This document shows positions 22,749 through 32,382 of a DNA stretch of 64,000 nt, in pieces. The DNA is from Bilophila wadsworthia ATCC 49260. Its GTDB lineage: Bacteria; Desulfobacterota; Desulfovibrionia; Desulfovibrionales; Desulfovibrionaceae. The position numbers and the translations under genes were made by a program. Under the pieces are notes generated by a model, which had not been told where the DNA came from, did not search any database, and was given only the letters and a program-made list of their open reading frames with translations. The stretch is taken from contig NZ_JNJP01000005.1 of the NCBI RefSeq assembly GCF_000701705.1, forward strand, positions 1 to 64,000, written 5' to 3'. Position 1 is the first letter of the stretch. Each line of letters starts with the position of its first letter.

Positions 22749-23855
22749 CTAGTCGAGCTTGTAGCCGCCGAGGGGCTTTTCCTTGATGGATTCCGCGGCC
22801 ATCTTGAGGAACGTGCCGTTGATGTAGCCGGAACCGCGGATCTTCTTCACTTCCTCGGGAGAGAAACGCCCCTGCGAGGCAAAGAAGTCGAGCACCTTGT
22901 CCTGCCACTGTTCGACCTGGCTGGGGCCCTTGGAATCGTCAAAGATGGCAAGCTGCTGGTCGATGTCGAAAACCGGATGGTATTCAAGATCCATCTTGGC
23001 CATTTGCGGCTCGATGTCCTGCCCGGCCCACTCGGTCCAGAAGCGGTGATACTGCTCGGCGAGCTTGGGATTCTTGATTTCCTTCTTGATCATGTTCACG
23101 CCGCGCAGCCAGACGCGCAGGAACTTGACCACGATGTCGGGGTGGGCGTCACAGAAGGCCTTGTCGCCCACGAGGGTGAGCGTGAGGACCGCGTTCACGT
23201 CGCCGGGCTGATAGATGAGCTTGTTGCCCCGTTCCATGCCGATGTAGAGCCACATGGGCCAGATGCCCGCGAAGTCGCCGATGCCCGCGTCAAAGGCCGC
23301 CAGCACCTGCGCCGGGTCCATGTTCTGCATGACCACGTCCTTTTCCGTGAGGCCGAGGGCCTTCAGGTATTCGGACATGCCGAAGTGCTGCGAGGAGGAC
23401 TGGGTATAGAGGAAGGTCTTGCCCTTCACGGTTTCGGGAGAGCCGAGGAGGTTCGGATACTCGGGGTTCCAGCCCTTCACCTTGAGGGCGGGATTGTCGG
23501 GCCGCACCGTGACGGCGTTGACCCACGATTCGTCGTTGGCGATGCCGATGAGGTAGGTATTGTAGCGGAGCGCGCCCACGAGGATGGGGACCGTGCCCGT
23601 GCCGCCCACGACCCATTGCTTGGCGGGGAGGGCTTCAAGCTGATCCATGCCGGTCTGGAAGAAATGGATCTGGAAATCCAGCCCCTCGTCCTTATCCCAT
23701 CCCTGTTCCTTGGCGTACCAGAAGATGAAGGATTCGTGTTCCGGCATGGCGCAGATGTCGAGTTTGAACGGCTTTTCCGCAGCAGCGGCGGAGGGCGCGG
23801 GGAGGCACATCAGAGCCAGCGCAAAGAGGATCGTCAGGGTTCTCAAGGCCTTCAT
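22749..23855 (-). CDS. ABC transporter substrate-binding protein, NMT1/SsuA-like
   Basis: The 368-aa product has a cleavable signal peptide (LALMCLPAPSAAAAEKP) and the two-lobed fold of the nitrate/sulfonate/taurine binding family: EHESFIFWYAKEQGWDKDEGL at the start, AKQWVVGGTG and AAFDAGIGDFAGIWPMW later. It delivers an unidentified ligand to the permeases in the periplasm. The family binds sulfonates, nitrate, thiamine precursors and aromatic acids, so ligand identity cannot be read off. It is between the second ATPase and the permeases. Confidence 0.9.
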   Translation of the reverse strand: MKALRTLTILFALALMCLPAPSAAAAEKPFKLDICAMPEHESFIFWYAKEQGWDKDEGLDFQIHFFQTGMDQLEALPAKQWVVGGTGTVPILVGALRYNTYLIGIANDESWVNAVTVRPDNPALKVKGWNPEYPNLLGSPETVKGKTFLYTQSSSQHFGMSEYLKALGLTEKDVVMQNMDPAQVLAAFDAGIGDFAGIWPMWLYIGMERGNKLIYQPGDVNAVLTLTLVGDKAFCDAHPDIVVKFLRVWLRGVNMIKKEIKNPKLAEQYHRFWTEWAGQDIEPQMAKMDLEYHPVFDIDQQLAIFDDSKGPSQVEQWQDKVLDFFASQGRFSPEEVKKIRGSGYINGTFLKMAAESIKEKPLGGYKLD

Positions 23856-23907
23856 GTGAAACTCCTTCGTGAAAGGGTTGCATGGGGGGGAAAACCCCGC
23901 CGGGGCG

Positions 23908-24663
23908 TTACCACCAGCGGATCAGCTCGGTGACCTGTTTGCGGATGCGGATGAAGTCGTCGGATACGGTGTCCCTCGGGCGGGGCAGATCCACGACGAT
24001 CTCCTTCTTGATGTTGGTGGGCTTGTTGGTGAGGACGAGGATGCGCTCCGCCACGTAGACCGCCTCTTCGATGTTGTGGGTGACGAAAAGGACCGTCGAT
24101 CCGAGGGCCTTCCACAGCTTGACCAGTTCGTCCTCCAGATAGAAGCGCAGCTTGATGTCGAGCTGTCCGTAGGGCTCGTCCATCATGAGCAGGTCCGGCT
24201 CGACGGCGAAGGCGCGGGCCACGGCGATGCGCTGTACCATGCTGGCGGAAACCTGATTAGGGTAGAGTTCGGCGGTGTCCGCGAGCCCGACGAGGGGAAG
24301 GATGGCGTCGAGCTTGCCTTCGATGAGCTTCTTGTCCCACCGCTTGATTTCCATGCCGTAGGCGACGTTTTCGCGCACGGTGCGCCACGGGAAGCAGGTA
24401 GGCTCTTGGAACACGAAGGAAATGTTGTGCTTTTGCGGATTGGCGGGTTCGCCGTCGATGTAGATGTCGCCTTCGGACGTGGGCATCAGCTTGGAGAGGC
24501 AGTTGAGGAACGTCGTCTTCCCGCAGCCTGTGGGACCGACGATGGCAAGGAATTCGCCCTTGCGGATGGTGAAGTTCATGTCGTCGAGGACGAGCAGATC
24601 GCCGAAGCGTTTGGTCAGGTTCTTTACTTCAATCTTGATCGGCCGGGCGTCCTGTGTGGTCAT
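23908..24663 (-). CDS. ABC transporter ATPase, nitrate/sulfonate/taurine type
   Basis: The 251-aa product has Walker A GPTGCGKTTFLN, Walker B DLLMMDEPYGQLD and the normal switch His (FVTHNIEEAV). The signature is VSASMVQRIAVARA, which departs from LSGGQ (ASMVQ): an unusual change in a residue set that contacts ATP. It is 41 nt downstream of the cupin gene. It may pair in a heterodimer with the other ATPase, whose signature is normal but whose H-loop is not; the two defects are complementary. Confidence 0.88.
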   Translation of the reverse strand: MTTQDARPIKIEVKNLTKRFGDLLVLDDMNFTIRKGEFLAIVGPTGCGKTTFLNCLSKLMPTSEGDIYIDGEPANPQKHNISFVFQEPTCFPWRTVRENVAYGMEIKRWDKKLIEGKLDAILPLVGLADTAELYPNQVSASMVQRIAVARAFAVEPDLLMMDEPYGQLDIKLRFYLEDELVKLWKALGSTVLFVTHNIEEAVYVAERILVLTNKPTNIKKEIVVDLPRPRDTVSDDFIRIRKQVTELIRWW

Positions 24664-24704
24664 GGCGGTTCTCCTTCTGGATGGCGCTCCTTCCGGCTGC
24701 GGGA

Positions 24705-25067
24705 TCAGTCTTCGAGATCAAGGACGCAGAGGTAGTATTTCTTCACATACTTTTCGATGCGCCACACGGTCCGGGAGCCTTGCGGGATGATGAAGGCGTC
24801 GCCGGGCTTCACCAGCGTCTTGCGGCCCTGCGCGTCTTCAATCTCGGCGGAGCCTTCGGTAATGACGCACAGCTCCGTGCTCGCATGGCAGGGAAGTTCA
24901 AACGCCCCCGCCCGGCAGTCCCACACGCCCGCGTGCATTTTCCCCGAGGGATGGACGACATTCCGCCAGACATTGGTGAGCGGATCGCCGTCCAGAACAT
25001 GTTCAGGGCGGCCGGGCACATGTTCCACGGCTTGCTCCGTTCCCAGAAAAATCAGTCCTGTGTCCAT
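24705..25067 (-). CDS. Small cupin protein, first gene of the operon
   Basis: The 120-aa product is a single cupin barrel: GKMHAGVWDCRAGAFELPCHASTELCVITEGSAEIEDAQG and then VKPGDAFIIPQGSRTVWRIEKYVKKYYLCV. This resembles the EutQ-like/DUF861 class of small cupins, which bind or isomerise small molecules. The first motif has His then Glu as possible metal ligands. It is first after the predicted promoter at 25117-25145 and is co-transcribed with the transporter and radical enzyme genes. It could act in substrate handling or sensing. Confidence 0.8.
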   Translation of the reverse strand: MDTGLIFLGTEQAVEHVPGRPEHVLDGDPLTNVWRNVVHPSGKMHAGVWDCRAGAFELPCHASTELCVITEGSAEIEDAQGRKTLVKPGDAFIIPQGSRTVWRIEKYVKKYYLCVLDLED

Positions 25068-25116
25068 TATTGCTCCAATTTTTTGAACGATGTTCTTTTA
25101 ATTTGAACTTAGAGGC

Positions 25117-25145
25117 ATTATTTCCTAACCCCAAAAGCTTGTCAA
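25117..25145 (-). promoter_or_regulatory. Sigma-70 promoter of the glycyl radical/ABC operon
   Basis: On the minus strand TTGACA (25145-25140) and AATAAT (25122-25117) are separated by exactly 17 nt, in an AT-rich region, about 50 nt before the cupin ATG. This is the best sigma-70 promoter in the window and reads into the whole 12-kb operon. Confidence 0.7.
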
Positions 25146-25221
25146 GTCTTTTGTTTTTTTTTTCTTGAGCATGGCAAGAAATGGATGGATCGGTTTTGAT
25201 ACAACAGATTATTCAAGTATA

Positions 25222-25240
25222 ATTCATATGTTGTATGAAT
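25222..25240. promoter_or_regulatory. Palindrome, candidate IclR-family operator
   Basis: ATTCATA (25222-25228) and TATGAAT (25234-25240) form an inverted repeat with a 5-nt centre in the 617-bp spacer between the operon and the IclR gene. A further TATGAAT lies near 25455. IclR regulators commonly bind such palindromes near their own gene. The remaining spacer is AT-rich in two blocks and otherwise shows nothing clear. Confidence 0.5.
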
Positions 25241-25684
25241 CAGAGAAGTGAGTGGAGGTGACGTATCCGGGTTGCGGGTGGTGAGGATGGACGTTTTTTC
25301 CCCGCGTGGTCAGATTTCGGGTGTTGCTTCCCGTGGTATCTGTGGAGAGCGTCCTCTTCGCTTCAAGCAAGCAATCTCTCCGTTTTCCTCCTGTTTTTTG
25401 AGCTGAGGCCGTTGGAACAATTTGTTCTTTTTATTTGAATATGTTTTGTATATTTTATATGAATGGAAAAGGAAGGCCCAGTTCCGGGCTGTTCTCTCCG
25501 CAAAAGCCACCGAAGCTTGCGGGCGGAGGCCAGCGGATCTGTGCGCCGGAAGAGCAACACGGCGTGAGGAGGATGTATTCCCCGAGAGGAGGCCCGCCCC
25601 GTACTTCTTGCGTTTTTTGAGGAAGTATCATTAACTACGCTTGTTCGAATGCACGTTATTCATCATGCGATACAAGAGGATTCC

Positions 25685-26464
25685 ATGAAGCCATCAAACC
25701 CTTCCCGCGTCCTGACCCTTGAGCGGGGGTTGCAGATACTCGAGTACATCGTGGAGCGCCGCAACGTGACGGTCACCAATGTGGCGACGGCCTTCGGCAT
25801 CCAGAAAAGCGCGAGCCATCGTTTTCTGAATACATTGAAATATATGGGGTACGTCGAGCAGACACCCCAGAGCGACTATGCCCTGACGGGACGGCTGCGG
25901 TATCTGGCGGAAGGGGTTGTGCCCCGGATCGAGGTGAGGAATTTTGCGCGGCCCTATCTTGAGGAGCTGTCCAAAGCCGCCGAACAGCCGAGCAACCTCG
26001 GGCACTGGGACGGCCGGGAAATCACGTATCTCGCGCAGCGGCTCTTCAATTCGGCGCTCGAAGGGTATGCCGCGGGCAACCGCATCCCCGCGTACTGTTC
26101 GGCTATGGGCAAGGCCGTGCTCGCCTTCTCACCCCGCGAAGAGGTGGAAGCCTATGTCGCACGGACGCAGTTCACCCGGTTCACGGAAAAGACCATCTGC
26201 GATCGCGCTATGTTTTTGAAGGAACTTGAAGCAATCCGTGAGCGGGGCTACGCGGTCATGAATGAGGAAATGGCCACCCATCTGGTAGGCGTCGCCGCGC
26301 CGGTGTTCAACAAGGAAGGCTATCCGCGCTACGCCGTGAGCGTCGCCGGGTTGTGTTTCCGGCCCGTTGAGGCGTTTGTGGCGGAAGTCTGTGATGATGT
26401 CGTGCAGACCGCCAGAGAAATATCCGAATTCCTCGCCCACGCGCGCACAATGGAGGACAAGTAG
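25685..26464 (+). CDS. IclR-family transcriptional regulator
   Basis: The 259-aa product has an N-terminal winged HTH (RVLTLERGLQILEYIVERRNVTVTNVATAFGIQKSASHRFLNTL in outline) and a C-terminal ligand domain with AAEQPSNLGHW, YCSAMGKAVLAF and the conserved MNEEMATHLVGVAAPVFN. ATG 25685 follows AGAGGA; ATG 25649 upstream lacks a ribosome-binding site. It is divergent from the glycyl radical operon and is its likely regulator, sensing a substrate or intermediate of the pathway. Confidence 0.88.
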   Translation: MKPSNPSRVLTLERGLQILEYIVERRNVTVTNVATAFGIQKSASHRFLNTLKYMGYVEQTPQSDYALTGRLRYLAEGVVPRIEVRNFARPYLEELSKAAEQPSNLGHWDGREITYLAQRLFNSALEGYAAGNRIPAYCSAMGKAVLAFSPREEVEAYVARTQFTRFTEKTICDRAMFLKELEAIRERGYAVMNEEMATHLVGVAAPVFNKEGYPRYAVSVAGLCFRPVEAFVAEVCDDVVQTAREISEFLAHARTMEDK

Positions 26465-26671
26465 GAATCGGGCAATTGGGAAGGGGAATCCTCCCTTGGC
26501 GGAAAGGCGGTTTGCCGGAGGGGGTGCCAGAGAAAGCTGGAGCAGACTCTCCGCGCAAGGCGGAACCCCTCGGTGGAGTTTGTGGCGGAACTCCTGAAGG
26601 GCAAGAATCCGTGTCTTGTCTGATAAGCAGAACTCCCTTATGATCATGGAAAATCAGTTTGGGAGAACGCC

Positions 26672-29600
26672 ATGCGCCACCGTAGTATTCTATTCCTTCT
26701 TGTATTGCTGTGCTGCGTCGCCATACCCGCGCTGGCTGCTTCGGATCAGGCTCCGGCCTTTGTCCGGACCGCTGTGACCGCGCCTCTTGAGGGCCGCGAA
26801 CCGTTGCGGGTGATCTTCGCGCCAGACGAAGCCGCGTGCAGAAAAGCTTACGGCGACGACTGGGGCGTGCGGTGCGCCGCCGCTCCGGGGCAGGATGGCG
26901 CGGTTGTCTCCGGCGTCCGGCTTTCGCCTGACATTCCCGGCGAATGGCGGTGGTCGGGCGGGGATACGATGGAGTTCCGTCCGAAGAATCCGTGGCCGGA
27001 ATCCACGGCCTATACGCTTTCTCTGGCGAAGCTGCCGTTGCCGTCGCGCATGAAACTGGCTTCGCCAAGCCTTGCCTTCTCCACGCCGCCGCTTGCCGTG
27101 CTCGAGATGGACGGCCGGTTGTGGATTGATCCCGATCTGAACGGTGAACGGGCCGTTTCGTTTGACGTAAGGTTCACCACGCAGCCGGATCGTCAGACGG
27201 TGCAGCGCGACGCCGCGTTGAAGGTTTCCGACAAGAGCCTTATGCTTGCCAAACCCGAGTTCGTCTGGGGTGAAAACGGGACGTGCCTCATCAAGTCGCG
27301 GATTTTGAGCCTTGCCAAGACGCCCGCCACGGTGACGCTCTCGTTGCCCGGCGTGGCGGCGGAGGTCCGGCGCGACGGCACGCACTGGAAGATCCCCAAG
27401 GGCAAGATGGAGGCCCGTCAGCAGGTGACGGCCCCGGGAACCTCGTCCCTGTTCCGTATCAAGAGTGCCTCGCTCGAAACGTCCCGCGACGCCTCGCTCG
27501 CCGGGGAATACCGCCTGACCGTCGAGACGAGTCTGCTCGTGCGGCCCGACGCCTTTGCCAAGGCGGTCACCGCGCTCCAGTTGCCCCGCGCGCTTGAGGA
27601 AGGAGCCGTGGAGCCCACCCCGTGGACCAAGGCCCCGGTTGTCGACGAAACGGTCCTCAACCGTGCCAAGCCCGTGAAGATCGAGCCGCTCCAGCCCGCC
27701 GATCAGCCTGCGGGCACGTTGCGCTTCAGGGTGCCCGTACCGTCGGACAGTTATCTTTTCCTGAATCTTCCCCAAGGGTTCGGGCCAAGCCCCGCCTTTT
27801 CTCTGGCAGGGCCGTGGCGGGAAGTCTTCCATGCCGCCCCGTTCCAGCCGGAGCTTGATTTCCTCCAGCCCGGCAACGTGCTTGCCCTCGGAGGCGAGCG
27901 CAAGCTGGATCTCCACGCCAGCGGCCTGACCGCCATCCGCTGGAGGGCTTCGCGCGTCCTCAAGCCGTATCTCGGTTTTCTTGCCACGCAGCCGCAGCCG
28001 TTTACCAATACGGATATTCCGTTCGACGCCCTCAGCGACGTGCAGGAAGGCGTCATCGCGCTCAAGCGCACCGATCCGGGCGTGCCGCAGTTTACGGTGC
28101 TCGACGTGGCTCCTCTGTTCAAAGATGGGCGCGGGCTCATGCGCATTGAACTGGTGGGCATGGACGGCGACAAGGAAGTCGTCTCCGCCAGCCGCTTCCT
28201 GCTGGTGACGGATCTCGGGATGATTGTGAAGAAGAACGCCGACGGAAGCCGCGATGTCTTCGTGTGTTCGTTGTCGGAAGGCAATCCCATATCCGGCGCA
28301 GCGGTGCATATCCTCGGAACCAACGGCCTGCCCGTGGCCGAAGCCGTGACCGACGCCGGGGGCAGGGCGGCCTTGCCCTCCGTGTCCGGCCTGAACCGCG
28401 AAAAGCGGCCCGTCGCCGTGACCGTTTCGGTGAAGCGCGGCGCGGACGAGGATGCGGCATGGCTGCCGCTCGACGATTACTCCCGCGTCGTGGACTATTC
28501 GCGCTTCCCCACGCAGGGGCAGACCAGCAACGCCGACGGCATCAACGCCTATGTGTTCAGCGAGCGCGGCATCTTCCGGCCCGGCGAGACGCTGCGTTTC
28601 GGTATGCTCATGCGCCGGGGCGACTGGAAGGCGTTGCCGCCCGACATGCCCTTCTTCGCGGAACTGTCCGATCCCTCGGAACGGACGATCCTGCGGCGGC
28701 AATTCGTCGTCGGGGCCGACGGCCTTGCCGAGCTGAGCTGGACCGTCCCCGAAGGCGCGCCCACGGGCCGCTATCGCCTCGACGTGCAGACCCCCAATGC
28801 CGACGGCTTTGCGGTCGTGCTCGGTTCCGGGGCCGTGCGGGTGGAGGAATTCCAGCCCGACACCATGAGCCTGTCCGCAACGGTCAACCCCGCTCCCGGC
28901 AAGGGCTGGCTCAACGCATCTCAGGCCTCGGCGGACGCGGCCCTCAAGAATCTGTATGGCCTGCCCGCCGTGGACCGTCGCCTGCGCGGTCAGCTTTCGG
29001 TGCGGCCCGCATCGCTGTCTTTCCCCGGTTATGAGGATTTCACGTTCCACGATGCCATGCCCTATCGGGGGTCGGCTCTGACGCTGGATCTCGGCGAAGT
29101 CCGTACCGACGCGCAGGGCCGTGCCGTGCTGCCGCTGCCGCTGGAAAAGCTGCGCGGCGGAACCCTCCATTGCCGCCTTCTTGTCGAAGGCTTTGAGCCG
29201 GGCGGCGGACGTTCCGTGACGACCGTGCGCGACTTCCTTGTTTCTCCGCTTCAGGCCGTGCTCGGCTACCGTCCCACCGGGGCCGGGGGCAATCTCGGCT
29301 TCATCCCCAAGGGCAGCGAATCCACGCTGGAATTTGTGGCGCTCGGCCCGGATCTCGGCCGCGCCGATCCCGGCGAGCTGACGTTCTCCGTGGCGGAGCG
29401 GCGGTACGTGACCAGCCTCGTCACGGACAAGGACGGGCGTTACCGTTACGACGAAACCCCGGTCGACCGGGAAATCGCTTCCTCAAAGCGGTCTTTCGAC
29501 GCGTCCGGCAATCTGGCGTGGGCCGTGCCCACGGACAAGCCCGGCGAATTCCTGCTCAGCGTGCGGAACGCCTCCGGCCAGATCATGGCCCTCGTGCCCT

Positions 29601-32260
29601 TCACGGTGGCGGGCAACGACGACCTGCGCCTCGCCGGGCGGGACGAATTGCCCTCCGGCAACCTGCGCCTGCACATCGACAAGGCGGACTATGCGCCCGG
29701 CGAATCCATCCGGTTGTTCCTGTCTTCGCCGTACGACGGCATGGGCCTGATCACGCTGGAGCGCGACAGCGTTGCGGCCTCCCGCTGGTTCCGCGTCCGC
29801 GCCGGGAATAGCGTGCAGGAAATCGCGGTTCCCAAGGATTTCGAGGGCCGCGCCTATGTCAACGTGTCGCTGGCCCGTTCCCTGTCCTCGCCCGACGTGT
29901 TCATGCAGCCGCACAGTTACGCGGTGGCTCCGCTCACCGTGAATGTGGCGCGGCGGGACATGGGGCTCAGGCTCAAGGCTCCGGAACAGGTGCTGCCCGG
30001 TAGCGCGCTCTCGGTATCCCTGTCCGCCCGCCATCCGGGAAAGGCGTTGATTTTCGCCGTGGATGAGGGCGTGCTTCAGCTCACCGCCTTCGCCACGCCC
30101 GATCCTCTGCGTTATCTGCTCAACGACCGGGCGCTGGAAGTGGAGACGCGGCAGATGTTCGATCTGCTCATGCCGGATCACGGCCAGCTCCGCATCCCGG
30201 CCTTCGGCGGCGATATGGCCTTGTCCGGCGGGCGGTTCCACAATCCTTTCAAGCGCAAGGCCGAACCGCCCTTGAGCTGGTGGTCCGGCATCGTGGAGGT
30301 GGGGGCTGAGACGTCCGTCACCATCCCCGTTCCCGGCTATTACAACGGCCGCGTTCGCATCATGGCGGTGGCGGCGTCGCCGGATACGGCGGGCCGCGCC
30401 GAAACCGACGCCACGGTGCGCGGCCCGGTGGTTCTGACGCCGCAGCTTCCGGTTCTGGCTTCGCCGGGCGACGAGTTCGAGGCCGCGCTTGCCGTCGCCA
30501 ACAATACGGGACAGCCGGCTTCCTTTGCGCTGGCGTTGTCGCCTGACGAGGCCCTGCGCGTGGTTTCCCCGCCGCCCGTTGAAATAGCCGTAGGCGCGGG
30601 TTCCGAAAAGGTGATTCCGTTCCGCGTCAAGGTCGGGGATGTGCCCGGCAACGCGGAACTGCGTTTTGCCGTGACCGATGCCGCCGGAAACCGGACTGTC
30701 CGTTCCGCAACGCTGTCCGTGCGTCCGGCTTCGCCCCTGCGCGAAAGTTTGAGCGTCGGGTCGGCCTCCGCCTCCACGGTTCTGAAGACAGGGCGCGAGC
30801 TGTACCCCCATGAAGCCAAGGGTTCCGCTTCCGTTTCGGCGCTGCCCCTGCCCGCGCTGCGTGGGCTGATCCGTTATCTTGACGCCTATCCGTACACTTG
30901 TGCGGAACAGCGCATCAGCCGGGCCATGCCTTACGCGCTGCTCATGAATCGGCCCGAACTGCTTGCCGATGCGGGCAGGGCGCCGGACGCGGCGCGCAAG
31001 CTCGCCCGGGAACGCATGGACGAGGCCGTGCAGGGCATCCAGTCGGCGCTGAATTGGCGGGGCGTGTCCCTCTGGCCCGGCGGGGAGCCCGACGTGCTGG
31101 TCACGGCCTATGCCGCCGATTTCCTGCTGACCATGCGGGAGTCCGGGGCGGCTCTGCCCGGCGGTTTGCTGGCCGAGGTCTTCGGGGCGCTTGAGAATGC
31201 GCTGGATCGGGTGCCGGATTCGCTGGAAGAAGGCCGTGCCCAAGCCTATGGGCTGTGGGTTTTGACCCGCGAAGGCCGCATCACGACGCAAGCGATGGAG
31301 CAGCTCGTTTCGCAGCTTGAGGACAGGTTCCCCGAGTGGCGGAAGGACGTGGCTTCCACGCTGTTGGCGGGAAGCTGCGCGATCATGCGCATGAACGACG
31401 ATGCGCGTCATCTGATTGCGCTTTACCAAGCTCCGGGCCCCGATTTTCAGGCTCGCGGCTATCTCGACGCGTTGGGCGTTCAGGCATTGCGGGCGTCGGT
31501 TCTGGCCCGGCATTTCCCTGATATGCTGGATACGCAGCGCACTGAACTGGCACAAGAACTGCTCGATGTGCTGAATGGCGGGCGGTATGTGACCCTTTCC
31601 GCATCCCTTGGCGTCCGCGCCCTGCTCGACATGGGGGGCGCGGCGAACATGCCTTCCGGCATTTCTTTGCGCTGCACGTCCATGCAGCCGGGGTTCGAGC
31701 CCGTGGAATCCGCGCCCGCGGATCTTGGAGGCATGTTGACGCTTTCCGCGCCCGGGTGTGCGGCGTATGCGCTGGATATGCCCGCGGGTTCCCAGCCTCT
31801 GTACTGGGAAGTTTCGGAGCAGGGTTTCGACCGCAAGCCGCCGTCCGAAGCCTTGGCACAGAGGCTTGAAGTGTCGCGTGAATACCTTGATGCCGAAGGG
31901 CGGCCCGTGACGACGGTGAAGCAGGGCGATGTGGTGACGGTGTCCATTTCCGCGCGTTCGCATGGAGGGTCCGTTTCCGATGCGGTCATTGTGGATCTGT
32001 TGCCCGGCGGGTTCGAAATGGTGCTCAATTCTGACATCAAGGGCCAAAATCCAAGCGGTGAGTCGGGCTACAAGTCCGTCGATCGCCGCGAGGATCGGAT
32101 GATTGTGTTTTCGGAGCTGGCTGTGGAGCCCTCCGTGTTTACGTATAAGATCCGTGCCGTGAACAAGGGCGTGTACACGCTTCCGCCTGTGCAGGCCGAA
32201 GCGATGTACAACCGTAGCCTTCAGGCGCACTCGGCGGGCGGGGTCATGGTCGTCGAGTAG
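26672..32260 (+). CDS. Bacterial alpha-2-macroglobulin with thioester
   Basis: The 1862-aa product is a YfhM/MagD-type alpha-2-macroglobulin. A signal peptide (ILFLLVLLCCVAIPALA) is followed by macroglobulin domains; the MG2-type segment NAYVFSERGIFRPGETLRFGML begins near residue 625. The thioester motif CAEQ is at 1410-1413 (YTCAEQRISRAMPY). It is followed by the helical complement-like domain and a C-terminal receptor-like domain. It traps proteases in the periplasm by covalent bonding. It lies upstream of PBP1C, the usual pair. No classical lipobox is visible, so it may be free or anchored by the signal. The 207 bp before it (26465-26671) shows no clear element except the GGGAG ribosome-binding site. 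Confidence 0.93.
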   Translation: MRHRSILFLLVLLCCVAIPALAASDQAPAFVRTAVTAPLEGREPLRVIFAPDEAACRKAYGDDWGVRCAAAPGQDGAVVSGVRLSPDIPGEWRWSGGDTMEFRPKNPWPESTAYTLSLAKLPLPSRMKLASPSLAFSTPPLAVLEMDGRLWIDPDLNGERAVSFDVRFTTQPDRQTVQRDAALKVSDKSLMLAKPEFVWGENGTCLIKSRILSLAKTPATVTLSLPGVAAEVRRDGTHWKIPKGKMEARQQVTAPGTSSLFRIKSASLETSRDASLAGEYRLTVETSLLVRPDAFAKAVTALQLPRALEEGAVEPTPWTKAPVVDETVLNRAKPVKIEPLQPADQPAGTLRFRVPVPSDSYLFLNLPQGFGPSPAFSLAGPWREVFHAAPFQPELDFLQPGNVLALGGERKLDLHASGLTAIRWRASRVLKPYLGFLATQPQPFTNTDIPFDALSDVQEGVIALKRTDPGVPQFTVLDVAPLFKDGRGLMRIELVGMDGDKEVVSASRFLLVTDLGMIVKKNADGSRDVFVCSLSEGNPISGAAVHILGTNGLPVAEAVTDAGGRAALPSVSGLNREKRPVAVTVSVKRGADEDAAWLPLDDYSRVVDYSRFPTQGQTSNADGINAYVFSERGIFRPGETLRFGMLMRRGDWKALPPDMPFFAELSDPSERTILRRQFVVGADGLAELSWTVPEGAPTGRYRLDVQTPNADGFAVVLGSGAVRVEEFQPDTMSLSATVNPAPGKGWLNASQASADAALKNLYGLPAVDRRLRGQLSVRPASLSFPGYEDFTFHDAMPYRGSALTLDLGEVRTDAQGRAVLPLPLEKLRGGTLHCRLLVEGFEPGGGRSVTTVRDFLVSPLQAVLGYRPTGAGGNLGFIPKGSESTLEFVALGPDLGRADPGELTFSVAERRYVTSLVTDKDGRYRYDETPVDREIASSKRSFDASGNLAWAVPTDKPGEFLLSVRNASGQIMALVPFTVAGNDDLRLAGRDELPSGNLRLHIDKADYAPGESIRLFLSSPYDGMGLITLERDSVAASRWFRVRAGNSVQEIAVPKDFEGRAYVNVSLARSLSSPDVFMQPHSYAVAPLTVNVARRDMGLRLKAPEQVLPGSALSVSLSARHPGKALIFAVDEGVLQLTAFATPDPLRYLLNDRALEVETRQMFDLLMPDHGQLRIPAFGGDMALSGGRFHNPFKRKAEPPLSWWSGIVEVGAETSVTIPVPGYYNGRVRIMAVAASPDTAGRAETDATVRGPVVLTPQLPVLASPGDEFEAALAVANNTGQPASFALALSPDEALRVVSPPPVEIAVGAGSEKVIPFRVKVGDVPGNAELRFAVTDAAGNRTVRSATLSVRPASPLRESLSVGSASASTVLKTGRELYPHEAKGSASVSALPLPALRGLIRYLDAYPYTCAEQRISRAMPYALLMNRPELLADAGRAPDAARKLARERMDEAVQGIQSALNWRGVSLWPGGEPDVLVTAYAADFLLTMRESGAALPGGLLAEVFGALENALDRVPDSLEEGRAQAYGLWVLTREGRITTQAMEQLVSQLEDRFPEWRKDVASTLLAGSCAIMRMNDDARHLIALYQAPGPDFQARGYLDALGVQALRASVLARHFPDMLDTQRTELAQELLDVLNGGRYVTLSASLGVRALLDMGGAANMPSGISLRCTSMQPGFEPVESAPADLGGMLTLSAPGCAAYALDMPAGSQPLYWEVSEQGFDRKPPSEALAQRLEVSREYLDAEGRPVTTVKQGDVVTVSISARSHGGSVSDAVIVDLLPGGFEMVLNSDIKGQNPSGESGYKSVDRREDRMIVFSELAVEPSVFTYKIRAVNKGVYTLPPVQAEAMYNRSLQAHSAGGVMVVE

Positions 32261-32261
32261 G

Positions 32262-32325
32262 AAGCCTCCGGCGGCAACCCCGCCCGGGGGCGAGCCGCCC
32301 CCCGGACCCCGGCGAAACCGGTGGT
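32262..32325. repeat. GC-rich composite palindrome, copy B2 (inverted)
   Basis: GCCTCCGGCGG opens the element, followed by CCGGGGGC/GCCCCCCGG-type arms. It is copy B1 read on the other strand. It starts directly after the alpha-2-macroglobulin stop. Confidence 0.6.
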
Positions 32326-32350
32326 GCAGCGGTCAGAGGCGGTATTCGAC

Positions 32351-32382
32351 ATCCCGAGCGGCGTTACCGCTCGGGATGTTTG
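32351..32382 (+). terminator. Terminator after the alpha-2-macroglobulin gene
   Basis: ATCCCGAGCG (32351-32360) pairs exactly with CGCTCGGGAT (32368-32377), loop GCGTTAC, followed by GTTTGATA. The T tract is short. Confidence 0.6.

Noticed and set aside
26690..29170. 826-codon open frame antisense to the alpha-2-macroglobulin gene
   Set aside because: High-GC shadow frame; its product has no domain and the plus strand holds a full-length, motif-rich protein. The same holds for long antisense frames at 29483-32230, 32477-35056, 35254-37725 and 13772-15550.
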